Position numbers and translations under genes: made by a program. Source: an uncultured Mycobacteriaceae bacterium (lineage in GTDB: Bacteria; Actinomycetota; Actinomycetes; Mycobacteriales; Mycobacteriaceae). Taken from it: a DNA stretch of 64,000 bases. Position 1 is the first letter of the stretch, and every line of letters begins with the position of its first letter. Shown piece after piece: positions 52,076-60,941 of the stretch. The DNA lies in NCBI GenBank assembly GCA_902826815.1, contig CADEGF010000026.1, forward strand, positions 1 to 64,000, in the 5' to 3' direction. The notes below the pieces were generated by a model. The model was not told the DNA's origin, ran no database searches, and saw only the letters and a program-made list of their open reading frames with translations.

Positions 52076-52896
52076 CGGTGACCCTTGACCACCTCACCCC
52101 GGTCGAAAAGACGCTGCTGGTCACGCTCAGGGGTCGCGCGGCCGATGCCCGCACAAGCCGGCCGTTGCTCGGAGATCATCTGGCGCACACCGTCACCGGC
52201 CGACTCTCTCATGACAAGGTCAAGCTGTCGGGCACCGTCACGATCGCGGTCGCCGTGCGCAGCGCCATGCTCGACCGGCTCGTCAGCCAATTCATCACCA
52301 ACCATCCCGACGCCGTCGTCGTGGAACTCGGTAGCGGACTGGAAACCCGCATGCACCGTGTCTCACCGCCGGCAGGCGTCGACTGGTATGACATCGACCT
52401 CCCTGACGTCATCGCCTTGCGCCGGCAGGTGATCCCCGAACTGGATCGCTCCCGCCTGATCGCGGCATCACTCACCGATCCGGGATGGCTGCACGACGTG
52501 CCGCGTGGCCGCCCAGCCATCGTCGTCGCCGACGGAGTGCTCGGCTTTCTCACCGAGGCCGACAACCGCCAGATCCTCGGGGCCATCACCGACCACTTCA
52601 CCTCCAGCGGTGAACTCGTCTTCAACGCCTACACCCGCATCGCTGCCCGGCTCATGGGATCGATGGGCGTGTTGCGGTCGGTAGGGATTCCGAAGGGCTA
52701 CCGCGGCTACGGCTTTGACGACCCCCACGCGGTCGAAGAGCTCAATCCGCAGCTCACATACATCGAAGAACAACTCGGCGCGCAAGCGCCCGAGGCCGCC
52801 CAATTCGCCTGGCCCACGCGCATGATCGCGAAACTGTTCGCCCGCTGGCGCGCCCAGGCGCGGCGTGGAGTCTGGGTCGTGCGCTACCGCTTCTAA
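52072..52896 (+). CDS. SAM-dependent methyltransferase
   Basis: 274 residues from ATG 52072. VVVELGSGLETRMHRVSP resembles the SAM loop of LCM-like enzymes, followed by WYDIDLPDVIALRRQ; the product PRGRPAIVVADGVLGFLTEADN region is typical of the family. Longer upstream frame is a shadow of the TetR gene. Together with the divergent monooxygenase it could be a detoxification or modification pair; inference. Confidence 0.8.
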   Translation: MTVTLDHLTPVEKTLLVTLRGRAADARTSRPLLGDHLAHTVTGRLSHDKVKLSGTVTIAVAVRSAMLDRLVSQFITNHPDAVVVELGSGLETRMHRVSPPAGVDWYDIDLPDVIALRRQVIPELDRSRLIAASLTDPGWLHDVPRGRPAIVVADGVLGFLTEADNRQILGAITDHFTSSGELVFNAYTRIAARLMGSMGVLRSVGIPKGYRGYGFDDPHAVEELNPQLTYIEEQLGAQAPEAAQFAWPTRMIAKLFARWRAQARRGVWVVRYRF

Positions 52897-52952
52897 ACGC
52901 GAACGGCACACAGCGCGGGGCGCCCTGCGGGGGGTCTGTGGGGGCCGCCGTG

Positions 52953-53519
52953 TTACGGCGAAACCACGTCGGCGCCGCGCTGAACGAGCCCGCGCACCTG
53001 CTCGCGTGCGAAGAACTCTTGATCCTCGCCGAAGCCCACGATATCGCCCCATCGCCATTCGGTGAGCGTCCAAAACGTCAGCCTGCCCGGCCATCTGAGC
53101 CAGCGCAGCGCGGTGCGCACCTTACCCTCGGCATGCAGCGTGCGCCCGCGGTCGTCTTCGGCATCGACAACTACCCGCACCGGCGCGCCCGATCGCCGTT
53201 CGATCACTCGACGCTCCCCGGAGACCACCGGTGCCGTAACGAGTTCGGAAGCGAGAAATCGCCGAAATCCAAACCGCCGGTGGGTGGTTGGCACCAACGC
53301 CGGTCGTAGAACAGGCAGTCGTAGACCTCTTCGCCGCTGGGGTCCCACAGTGCAGGCCCGCCACCGGATACCCCGGTGCGCACGTCGTGGAAGTAGTAGA
53401 CGAAGCCGTTGATGTTTCGGTCGGCGACGTTGAAACCGAACCAGCCGGCTCTCGCACCAATCGGCGTCATCACCTGCCGGGTGGAACACCTCGTCGTGCT
53501 CGCCGAGGATGTCAGCCAT
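52953..53519 (-). pseudogene. DUF7065-like hypothetical gene, frameshifted and internally deleted
   Basis: The start MADILGEHDEVFHPAGDDADW is in one frame; the continuation GWFGFNVADRNINGFVYYFHDVRTGVSGGG to LDFGDFSLPNSL is in another; then the first frame resumes with GRTLHAEGKVRTALRWLRWPGRLTFWTLTEWRWGD. The parts look like the ends of a ~330-residue family often found near mycobacterial lipid/steroid genes; ~150 residues in the middle appear lost. Co-directional with the TetR upstream, overlapping it by 8 bp. Confidence 0.6.
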
Positions 53520-54162
53520 GACGGACGGGCGCCTGCCACAGGCCGACGATCGCGTCGATCAGACCTTCCGCCGCAACGGGCCAGCTGGATCTGGCTCCGG
53601 TTCCGTACTCGGCCATTTCGCCCTCGTGCTCGGCGCAGGTGTGCATCAGCAGGTTGCGCGCCATCGCGATCCGTTCGCCGCGAACGCGGTTCGGAAGGTC
53701 AGGCAGGCAGTCGTTGATCCCGTTCATCGCGGCGACGAGTTCTGGCGACGTCAGCGCGTCCTTGGTGACGACATCGCGATAGTTCGGATCGGCCATCGCC
53801 TGCGCGGCGAACCGCGCGTACCAGCTCGGGTTGCCGAGTGCGCACAGGTGATCGGTCAGCGGCAGGACCAGCGCGCCCACCCAGTCGCGCAGTTCGGTTG
53901 ACCCCTTGATCTGCGCGAGCATCGTGGCGCGCAGGTCTTCGATCGGTGCCCGGTGCTTGCTTTCGACTGCCCGCAGGAGATCCGTGCGGGTGCCGAAGTG
54001 GTAGCACGCCGCGGCGTTGTTGCCCTGGTTCGCGGCCTCGCTGATCTGGCGGTTCGAGACGGCGTACATCCCCCGCTCGGCGAACAACCGCTCCGCCGCG
54101 AGCAGCAGTGCCTCCCTTGTCGCGGTCGAACGATCGCTGCTCAGGACTCGGGCTGCGGTCAC
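53512..54162 (-). CDS. TetR-family regulator
   Basis: 216 residues from GTG 54162 (GTG 54177 also possible). HTH: REALLLAAERLFAERGMYAVSNRQISEAANQGNNAAACYHFGTRTDLLRAV. This recognition helix (GNNAAACYHF) marks a common mycobacterial TetR subgroup. Its likely partner gene downstream is now a pseudogene. Confidence 0.82.
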   Translation of the reverse strand: MTAARVLSSDRSTATREALLLAAERLFAERGMYAVSNRQISEAANQGNNAAACYHFGTRTDLLRAVESKHRAPIEDLRATMLAQIKGSTELRDWVGALVLPLTDHLCALGNPSWYARFAAQAMADPNYRDVVTKDALTSPELVAAMNGINDCLPDLPNRVRGERIAMARNLLMHTCAEHEGEMAEYGTGARSSWPVAAEGLIDAIVGLWQAPVRHG

Positions 54163-54217
54163 GCCTGTAGTAGACACCGCACGCGAAGTTAAATCAAGCA
54201 GTTTATTTGGGTCAGTT

Positions 54218-54844
54218 TCACCCCGGCGGGGCGTCCTCCGGCGCAGGCAGGGACAGCCCGGGCGGGATGTTGGCGCCCGGTGGCGGTGCCGTCCCCGGCA
54301 GCGGTTCGCCGAGTTGGTCCTGCGGCACCTGCCCCAACAAGCCGCCCCGCAGCATCCCTGCGCGATACATGTCGATGTAGCGCCCCATCCACGTTCTGGC
54401 GTTGACGTCCGCGTTCTTCTCGCCCGGTGCCACGTCGAACTGCTCGCCCTCACCCGGCGCCGACGGCACCACGTTCTGCTGCGGGCCGTACGCGTTGTTG
54501 AAGGCGTGCAGGTTCGGCACGATTCCGGGACCGGCGCCCGGCGCCGACGGTGCCGCGTTCTGCCCAAGTACTGTCGTTTCATCCAAACCCGGGATGTTCG
54601 GTGCGCCAAGGGGACCCGGGGCCGGATCGCCCGACTGCCCCAACACCGACAAGCCGTTGGGCCCAAGGTCGGAGCCGAGAACCGGCACCGTCACCGGCGG
54701 CGCCGGATCCACGGGCGGCGGCGGCGGCGCCGGGTCCGCGGGCGGTGGCGGGGCCGGGTCCGCGTCGGCCGGAGCCGAACCGAGAACCGCGGCCCCGACC
54801 GTCAGCACCCCGACCGCCGCGATCACAGCGGAGTTAGTACCCAT
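54218..54844 (-). CDS. Exported proline-rich protein
   Basis: 208 residues. Signal peptide MGTNSAVIAAVGVLTVGAAVLGSAPADA, then alternating Pro/Ala/Asp tract (ADPAPPPPADPAPPPPP), and later VNARTWMGRYIDMYRAGMLRGGLLGQ. Probably wall-spanning. 5 bp after the second porin gene, so it may be a porin accessory. Confidence 0.6.
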   Translation of the reverse strand: MGTNSAVIAAVGVLTVGAAVLGSAPADADPAPPPPADPAPPPPPVDPAPPVTVPVLGSDLGPNGLSVLGQSGDPAPGPLGAPNIPGLDETTVLGQNAAPSAPGAGPGIVPNLHAFNNAYGPQQNVVPSAPGEGEQFDVAPGEKNADVNARTWMGRYIDMYRAGMLRGGLLGQVPQDQLGEPLPGTAPPPGANIPPGLSLPAPEDAPPG

Positions 54845-54849
54845 GGGTG

Positions 54850-55536
54850 TCACACGGACTTCGTCACGCCGTAGTAGGCGACCACGTCGTCGGTATCCGT
54901 CGTCGAACTCGTCATCGTCGCGTACGACCGCAGGAACGACTGGCCGACACAGCCGTCGACCTTGATGTGGGTGTCCTTGAGCGTGACGCGAACCGGCGCG
55001 GCCTTGTACGACTTCTTGTCGACCGTGACGTTGGATACCGTGCCGGGTTTGGCATGGATCTCGATGGTGCCCGATATCGGGAAGCTGACGCCCGTCGGCA
55101 CGATGCCGCCGGTCAGGGAGGAACCAGACGTGCTGACGCCGACGGAGCCGATCAGCCGGACCTGTCCGAGTTCGATGCCGCAGCCGATCTGATAGCCGGC
55201 CTCCAATGTCCCACCATTGAGGGTGGTGCTTCCGTGGCCGGAGACCGCCCCGACGAAGGTCCCGCCGACGAGGTACTCCCGCGACGAGACCGCGGTCGTC
55301 AGTGGCGCCACCGGCAGCTGTGTCTCGTTGGTGGCCGCCACCGTCAGGATCCACCCGTCCGGTGTCGTCACCACTCCAGGTTCCGCCGAAGCCACGACTC
55401 CGTTATCCGGCGGCGGTCCGGGATCTTCCGCAGGCGGATCGGCCAGCGCCAGCGGGGCCGTGCCGACCGCAATCAGCAGCCAAGAGGCAAGTGTGACAAT
55501 ACGATTGAGCACGAGCTTCTTCCGTTCCAGGTTCAT
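54850..55536 (-). CDS. MspA-family porin 1
   Basis: 228 residues with signal peptide (to about 32, PLALADP). MspA fold: TPDGWILTVAATNETQLPVAPLTTAVSSREYLVGGTFVG and LEAGYQIGCGIE; the ending SFLRSYATMTSSTTDTDDVVAYYGV is family-typical. Octameric outer-membrane channel in mycobacteria; two cysteines (QIGCGI, DGCVGQ) may bond. 2 bp after the paralogue. Confidence 0.85.
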   Translation of the reverse strand: MNLERKKLVLNRIVTLASWLLIAVGTAPLALADPPAEDPGPPPDNGVVASAEPGVVTTPDGWILTVAATNETQLPVAPLTTAVSSREYLVGGTFVGAVSGHGSTTLNGGTLEAGYQIGCGIELGQVRLIGSVGVSTSGSSLTGGIVPTGVSFPISGTIEIHAKPGTVSNVTVDKKSYKAAPVRVTLKDTHIKVDGCVGQSFLRSYATMTSSTTDTDDVVAYYGVTKSV

Positions 55537-55538
55537 GG

Positions 55539-56228
55539 TCAGACCGCCTTGGTGACGCCGAGGTAGGTGATGACGTCGTCGGTGTTGTCGGTCGAGCTGG
55601 TCAGCGTCGCGTACGAGCGGATGAAGGACTGGCCTGCGCACTGATCCGTCTTGATCCGCACCCCGGTAATCGTGATGCGGGTCTCGTCGCCCTTGAACGA
55701 CTTCTTGTCGATCGCGACCGATGTCACCGTGCCGGGTTTGAGATAGACCTTGCCCTGCAGGCTCACGCCGAAGCCGCCGGTTGCATTGCCCGTGAACGGA
55801 ATCGAGATGCCCGGGGTGAAGCTGGCGCCGGGGTTGATCTCGGTCTCGTCCGAGATGATGCCGCAGCCGATCTGTTCGCCCGCCTCCATCGTCCCGCCGG
55901 TCAACTTGGTCTTGCCGCCGCCGGTGATCTTGCCGGTGAACGTCCCGGCGACCAGATACTCGCGAGACGAGATCGCGGTGGTCAGCGGCGCGACCGGCAA
56001 CTGGGTCTCGTTGCTGCCGACCACTTCCAGGTGCCACCCGTCCGGTGTGTCCAGAATCCCGGGCGGCGCGGACGGCACGGCACCCTCTGGCGGCAGCGGA
56101 TTGGTCGGGTCACTTACCGGCTGTGCCGCCGGATCGGGTGGTGGCGGATCGGCCGTTGCAAGGGGCGCCGTCCCAACTGGGACTGCTAGGCAAAGGACTG
56201 CCGCCATTGTGGCGTAGCGGGTGGACAT
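55539..56228 (-). CDS. MspA-family porin 2
   Basis: 229 residues from ATG 56228 (longer frame to 56504 lacks a ribosome site). Signal peptide MSTRYATMAAVLCLAVPVGTAPLATA; shares TQLPVAPLTT(A)ISSREYLVAGTF, QIGCGI, GQSFIRSYATLTSS and DVITYLGVTKAV with porin 1, so a tandem duplication. First gene of the three-gene unit. Confidence 0.85.
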   Translation of the reverse strand: MSTRYATMAAVLCLAVPVGTAPLATADPPPPDPAAQPVSDPTNPLPPEGAVPSAPPGILDTPDGWHLEVVGSNETQLPVAPLTTAISSREYLVAGTFTGKITGGGKTKLTGGTMEAGEQIGCGIISDETEINPGASFTPGISIPFTGNATGGFGVSLQGKVYLKPGTVTSVAIDKKSFKGDETRITITGVRIKTDQCAGQSFIRSYATLTSSTDNTDDVITYLGVTKAV

Positions 56229-56520
56229 GTTTTCTCTCGACGCCTCTCGTGGGTTCTTCAAGCGGATCCGACGGATCTGCCGTCGGGAGCATCCAATGGC
56301 TGGATTTCCACTCGGTGAACGCACGGACAACAAAGCCGACTCCGTTGTCGACAGGTTGAGCAAGCTGGCATTTTGTGCTGTATCACAGTGATTCCCAACC
56401 GATTTCACAGTTTCAAGCCACGGAATCGATCTCGACTGTGAGGCCACCGTTGGACGTTCGTTCAAGGTCCGGAAACCTCGCCGATCGACCGTTGGTCCAC
56501 ACACTCAGCCAGGAGGCATT
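56229..56520. other. 292-bp divergent gap with hairpin
   Basis: Between the porin operon and the plus-strand secreted gene. A perfect hairpin CCGACGG-ATCTG-CCGTCGG lies at 56268-56286. A TGTGCTGTATCACA near 56375 resembles a Crp site but has spacing 2 bp short. No RNA gene recognised. Confidence 0.35.
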
Positions 56521-57051
56521 TTGCGCCAAACACACGCCCGCTTCGGCAGGGTGATCGTCTCGCTCACCACGCTCGGTATGGGAATAGCGTCGCCTGCAAC
56601 ATCTTTCGCCGACGACGTGACAGTCGACCCGTCCGCGCCCGGACCGGTACAGGTCGCCACGGCAACCACCGCCGATGACGCCGATCCCGCCGCCGTCACG
56701 GCGTGCGCATCGTTCGCCGAAGCGCTCGACGGGACGTCCGTGTACTACGGTGACTTCGCCGACGCAATCGAGGGGTCTGACTACGCGGACCCGGCGGTGA
56801 GCGACAGTAACGTCGTTGGCCGCACCGCACTGCGCCAGGCAGCAGCGGTGGCGATGTCGGCCGCGGTAACACCCGGACTGCAACCCGAGGTCGCCGAACC
56901 GATGCGAACTTGGTCGGTCGACGCGACCAAACTCCTCGTCAAGATGGGTCTGCGGATTCCCGGCGACAGCCTCAACACAACGGCCACCGAAATGAACGAC
57001 GACGCCACCAAGGCACAAGAGGCATGCGCAGCCGCCGGCACCCACGCCTGA
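56521..57051 (+). CDS. Secreted helical protein of unknown function
   Basis: 176 residues from TTG 56521, with AGGAGG at 56507-56512. Signal peptide to about 30 (ATSFA). Two cysteines (TACASF and EACAAAG) and helical stretches such as VVGRTALRQAAAVAMSAA; similar to small mycobacterial exported proteins of unknown function. The next gene starts 28 bp inside its end. Confidence 0.65.
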   Translation: MRQTHARFGRVIVSLTTLGMGIASPATSFADDVTVDPSAPGPVQVATATTADDADPAAVTACASFAEALDGTSVYYGDFADAIEGSDYADPAVSDSNVVGRTALRQAAAVAMSAAVTPGLQPEVAEPMRTWSVDATKLLVKMGLRIPGDSLNTTATEMNDDATKAQEACAAAGTHA

Positions 57052-57725
57052 AGGCACTGACATGCGCTGTCGGGATGGCCTTTTCGCTGCTGACCGGATG
57101 TGCGACAGCACCCGCCGCCGACGCACCGCCCAAGTGGGTGCCGCAATCGGCGCTACCCGCAGCACTGCTCAGTGACGGTGACGTCGACGCGGTGATGGCG
57201 ACGACGGGGATGACCGCTCATCCGGCCGTCGCGCAGATGGCCGATCACCGGAATCTGTTGCCGAACCTCAACTGCCTTGGCGTCTGGCAGGTCAACGAAG
57301 CACCGGTCTACGACCCGAGCGACTGGCAATCGGTGCGCCAACAGATGCTTCGCACTCCCGACAGCGACAGTTGGGACACGCTCGTCGTGCAATCGGTCGT
57401 CTTGTATCGCAGCGCCGAGGCCGCGCAACGCTTCTTCAGCGAATCGGCGGGCAGGTGGGCCCACTGCACCAACCACCGCGTCAACATCCGACTCAATGAT
57501 CAGCCGTTGCCCGCTTGGCGCAGCGGCGACCTGACCGCAACCGACAGCAAGCTCACGATGCCCTATGTCCGCGGCAGCGGAAGCCAGATTCGGTTCTGTG
57601 AACGCGCGCTCGCGGTCGTGGCCAACACGGTCCTCGATATCCAGGCGTGCAAACCACAGCAACCGAACGCCGCGACGCGGGCAGGCGAGATCGCCGACAG
57701 GATCGAGGCTAAGCTGCTGAGGTGA
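57024..57725 (+). CDS. Lipoprotein with PknH-like sensor domain
   Basis: 233 residues from ATG 57024. Lipobox LTGC (23-26). The extracellular domain (about 40-230) has the four-cysteine layout of the PknH-like sensor domain (LNCLGVW, HCTNHR, RFCERA, QACKPQ), expected to form two disulfides, with SVRQQMLR and VVLYRSAEAAQRFF. Likely binds a ligand in the periplasm. Translationally coupled to the preceding secreted protein. Confidence 0.7.
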   Translation: MRSRRHPRLKALTCAVGMAFSLLTGCATAPAADAPPKWVPQSALPAALLSDGDVDAVMATTGMTAHPAVAQMADHRNLLPNLNCLGVWQVNEAPVYDPSDWQSVRQQMLRTPDSDSWDTLVVQSVVLYRSAEAAQRFFSESAGRWAHCTNHRVNIRLNDQPLPAWRSGDLTATDSKLTMPYVRGSGSQIRFCERALAVVANTVLDIQACKPQQPNAATRAGEIADRIEAKLLR

Positions 57726-57791
57726 AACCGCTTGCCGCGGTGAACAATCAGGCCATCCAGCCTGCTTCACGGAGTGCAGACGTCCAACGAC

Positions 57792-58508
57792 CTAGATCTC
57801 GCCTCCCTCTGCAATGGCGTCTATCACGGTGTCCACAGTCGCAACGACGCGGCAGTGGTTGAATGCCAACGCGCGTAGCGACGCATTGTGCGCGTATTCG
57901 TCGTAGTCGGCGGTGGCTTCGCTGATTACGACGCAGCCATAACCCTTTTCGGCCGCGTCGCGGACGGTGCCCTCCACGCAACAATTCGTCGAGATACCGG
58001 CGACGATGAGGCTGTCGACGCCGTGCTCGGTGAGCACAGCATCGATGTTGCTGCCGTTGAAGGCGCCGAACGTCGTCTTGCGCACAACTGACTCGCCGTC
58101 GATCGGGGTGAGTTCGTCGCGAATTCGGAAGTCGGGGTTGTCGCTGCAGAAGATTCCAGTGATACCGGACCGCGCCTCGAGTGTCTTGATCCACTGCTGT
58201 TGCCTGGCATCCAGATCCCGGTAATCGGGATCGTCCGATCCCAATTCCAGATGTACCACGGTGAGCCCGTGTTGTCGCGCAGCCGTCAGGAGTTTCTGGA
58301 TTGCCGGCACGGTGGTGTTTTCGGTTCTCTCGTTGAAGTACGCCATCGAACCTGGCTGCAGCTTTTCCATGGCGACGTTGAATGCGCCGTCCGGATGGGC
58401 GTCGTGGTACTGCATGTCCACGATGACCAGCGCCGTTCGCGAGGGAGCCACAGACACCGGCGGTATCAGCGTGTCCTGTATGTCAAAAAAGAGGTCAGAC
58501 TCTGTCAT
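57792..58508 (-). CDS. Isochorismatase-family cysteine hydrolase
   Basis: 238 residues. Catalytic triad: Asp in ALVIVDMQYHDA, Lys in VVRKTTFGAFNGS, Cys in GISTNCCVEGTVRDA. Such enzymes hydrolyse amides or vinyl ethers (N-carbamoylsarcosine amidase, nicotinamidase or biuret-type hydrolases). Same strand as, and 44 bp after, the APC permease; likely acts on the imported compound. Confidence 0.85.
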   Translation of the reverse strand: MTESDLFFDIQDTLIPPVSVAPSRTALVIVDMQYHDAHPDGAFNVAMEKLQPGSMAYFNERTENTTVPAIQKLLTAARQHGLTVVHLELGSDDPDYRDLDARQQQWIKTLEARSGITGIFCSDNPDFRIRDELTPIDGESVVRKTTFGAFNGSNIDAVLTEHGVDSLIVAGISTNCCVEGTVRDAAEKGYGCVVISEATADYDEYAHNASLRALAFNHCRVVATVDTVIDAIAEGGEI

Positions 58509-58552
58509 TCCAATTCTTTCCCAAGGTTGTACACCGTTGATTCATTACGCCC

Positions 58553-60016
58553 TCAGCCGCGCTCCTCTTGGAAGAATTTGTCCATCTCTTGCAGGGCGAC
58601 GGGCCGCCTCCTACGCATGACCAGCAGAAATGCTGCGCCCAGTCCAATCCACGAGAGGTAGATGTAAGGCAGGGCCGAATACACTCCCGGCTGAGGTGGC
58701 CACACGGTTTTGTATAGCGGGTAGAGAAACACTATGGAGCCGAGGACGCCCAAGACTCCATGGCGGACGAAACGGAATTCTCCAATGCGACGCGTATACA
58801 AGATGAGCCCGATATTCGTCAGAATATACGAGACCATGAATGCAATAGAGATGAGAAATCCGTAGTAACCCCAAACAGCGAATGGTCCCGCGATCAATGC
58901 CAGCGGAATCCCGAGGATCAGGGTCGCGAGGAGCATGACCACAATGCCGTTTCTCGGAGTGCTGCGCGACGATACGGCGCCCACCCACCGCGGAAAGACG
59001 CCCGTTCGGCCGAGGGTGTACAACACCCGCGAACCCGAGATGAAGACAGTTTGACTGAACGCCAAAATGCTCGTACCCGTCGCCAGCACGACCAACGCCA
59101 GGCCGAGCGTGCCCCAGTACCGAATCGCAATGGTCTGCAGCGGTGCGGCGTCGCCGCCGAACGCTGACATTGCGTCGATTCCGTATCCGTAGACGATGAA
59201 GTACGCAATCACGATGTAGAACGTCGGTAGAACGACCGCGGCGATGAACAGCCCTCGCGGGATGGCGCTCTTGGCGTCTTCGGTCTCAGCGCCGAGCGTG
59301 GCCCCCTCCTCGATTCCGACATGAGCCAGTATCGCGTACACCATGGCCAGCGCGAGGCCGGACGCTTGTACGCCGTCTAACTGGAACGGCGCCACGCCGA
59401 AGCTGATGTTCCCGGCGGGCCCCTTCACCGCGATGGTGATGGCAAGCGCTACAAGGATCAGAATTTCAAGGCCGAGCAGCGCCAAGGCGGCATGCATCGA
59501 CTGCGCGAGGCCGCGCAGCGCAAAGAAAGTTACATAGGCAAGCGCGACGATCGTGAAACCCCACCAAGGCACCGGAATCTGTAGGTCGTCCGTGAACCAC
59601 TGTTCCATCCAGCCGCCGAAGACAACGAAGCCGGCGGCTGAGAGAACCATGTAGGAGCCGATGAACGTCCAGCCGTAAATGAACCCGACATTGGTGCCCC
59701 ACGCATGCGAGTTCCATGTGTAAAGTCCGCCCGACGTTTGAATGCGGCGGGAGAACTCCGCAAAAGTGTTGACGAGCAGGAGGATTCCGGGCCACACAAG
59801 GACGAACGCGAGAACGAGTGCAGTGCCGGCGAATTGGCCCATGAATTGCAGGTTCAGCGCGATCACTGAGGCCGGCCCGCACCCCGCAACAGACAGCACC
59901 GCCACCTGGGGCCACCGAATGGTGTTCCGACGTAATCCGGCGGTCTGCCCGGTGGTCGCGCGCCGCCCCGTCGGGGCAACCCCCGGTACGGCCTCGTCGC
60001 TTCTTGGACCGGTCAT
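58553..60016 (-). CDS. APC-superfamily amino-acid/amine permease
   Basis: 487 residues from ATG 60016, about 12 membrane helices. PQVAVLSVAGCGPASVIALN, RRIQTSGGLYTWNSHAWG and a GIEEGATLGAETEDAKSAIPRG segment (helix 6-7 loop) are APC signatures. Takes up an amino-acid-like or amine substrate. The preceding 19-codon ORF overlaps its start (ATGA). Confidence 0.85.
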   Translation of the reverse strand: MTGPRSDEAVPGVAPTGRRATTGQTAGLRRNTIRWPQVAVLSVAGCGPASVIALNLQFMGQFAGTALVLAFVLVWPGILLLVNTFAEFSRRIQTSGGLYTWNSHAWGTNVGFIYGWTFIGSYMVLSAAGFVVFGGWMEQWFTDDLQIPVPWWGFTIVALAYVTFFALRGLAQSMHAALALLGLEILILVALAITIAVKGPAGNISFGVAPFQLDGVQASGLALAMVYAILAHVGIEEGATLGAETEDAKSAIPRGLFIAAVVLPTFYIVIAYFIVYGYGIDAMSAFGGDAAPLQTIAIRYWGTLGLALVVLATGTSILAFSQTVFISGSRVLYTLGRTGVFPRWVGAVSSRSTPRNGIVVMLLATLILGIPLALIAGPFAVWGYYGFLISIAFMVSYILTNIGLILYTRRIGEFRFVRHGVLGVLGSIVFLYPLYKTVWPPQPGVYSALPYIYLSWIGLGAAFLLVMRRRRPVALQEMDKFFQEERG

Positions 60017-60072
60017 GCCGACACCAGCGATCCGAGTGGTGCGTTCAGCGATTCGGGGGCGGCGATGGTCAT
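60013..60072 (-). CDS. 19-residue leader peptide upstream of APC permease
   Basis: ATG 60072 with GAGAGGGA in front encodes MTIAAPESLNAPLGSLVSA; the TGA overlaps the permease ATG. The permease itself has only a weak ribosome site, so it seems to rely on translational coupling. Could also be a frameshift remnant of a longer N-terminus. Confidence 0.5.
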   Translation of the reverse strand: MTIAAPESLNAPLGSLVSA

Positions 60073-60115
60073 AGGGTCCCTCTCTGCCGTACTTCCGTAG
60101 CTGTGGGATACTCAA

Positions 60116-60131
60116 TCAATCGATCGATTGA
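60116..60131. promoter_or_regulatory. Perfect 16-bp palindrome, probable TetR operator
   Basis: TCAATCGATCGATTGA, 44 bp upstream of the leader ORF. A right-half copy, CGATCGATTGA (60242-60252), lies just before the TetR start. Both flank the divergent promoter region, suggesting one repressor controls permease and TetR operons. Confidence 0.65.
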
Positions 60132-60263
60132 CTTGTCAGACCATAAATGTTGAGGATTCGATCGTCAATAGCGATGAAGCATTGCATTGTTCGGCACCTC
60201 GAGTAGACCGTGGCGCACTGGTATGGTCAGCAGTAACCTACCGATCGATTGATGGAGCATCTG

Positions 60264-60941
60264 ATGCGTAAGCAGAAGATCGACGTACAGCGGGCCGCGG
60301 TGGCACTGTTCGCCGAGAAGGGGTTCGCGGCAACCGGTATCCGAGAGTTGGGAAGCGCGGCCGGCCTCAATTCGGCGACGCTGTACCACCACGTCGGCGG
60401 GGGCAAAGAGCAGCTGCTGGCGACGATCATGAGCACCTGCCTCGACGAACTTCTGCGGGCCGGCCGCGAAGCCATGGCGACCTCGTCGGATCCGACCGAC
60501 CAACTGATCGCGCTGATCGGTGCACACGTTGGGTTCTCCGCCCTCAACCCGCTGACCGCCTGGGTGACCGACCAGGAGATGCGGTCGCTGTCGGGGCACA
60601 ATCTCTCGACATTGGTAGCGGTGCGCGATGATTACGAGTCGATGTTCTCGGCCGTGCTCGAACGCGGAGCGCGCACCGGCGCGTTTCACCTCACCGACGC
60701 GGCCCTGGCCCGACTCGCTCTCCTCGAGATGTGCAACGGAGTCGCGCACTGGTTCCGGCCTGACGGACGCCTGACCGTCGCCGAGGTGCAGGCGCGATTC
60801 GTCGAGTTCGGTTGTCGCTTGGTCGGCGCGAACGCCGCTGCGGCCACACTTAGCGGGCTGGAACCTCCGATCCGACTGGACATTGAACCTGCCGAGGCTC
60901 AAAACTTCAGCGCCGCAAGCCAGACGGAGGCAAGCGCATGA
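60264..60941 (+). CDS. TetR-family regulator
   Basis: 225 residues from ATG 60264 with GGAG 6 bp upstream (ATG 60252 is an alternative). HTH: DVQRAAVALFAEKGFAATGIRELGSAAGLNSATLYHHVGGGKEQLLATIM. Overlaps the amidohydrolase by 4 bp; operator palindromes upstream. Probably induced by the compound imported by the divergent permease. Confidence 0.85.
   Translation: MRKQKIDVQRAAVALFAEKGFAATGIRELGSAAGLNSATLYHHVGGGKEQLLATIMSTCLDELLRAGREAMATSSDPTDQLIALIGAHVGFSALNPLTAWVTDQEMRSLSGHNLSTLVAVRDDYESMFSAVLERGARTGAFHLTDAALARLALLEMCNGVAHWFRPDGRLTVAEVQARFVEFGCRLVGANAAAATLSGLEPPIRLDIEPAEAQNFSAASQTEASA

Noticed and set aside
56370-56390. Crp-like site TGTG...TCACA
   Set aside because: Spacing is two bases shorter than the canonical 16-bp site.
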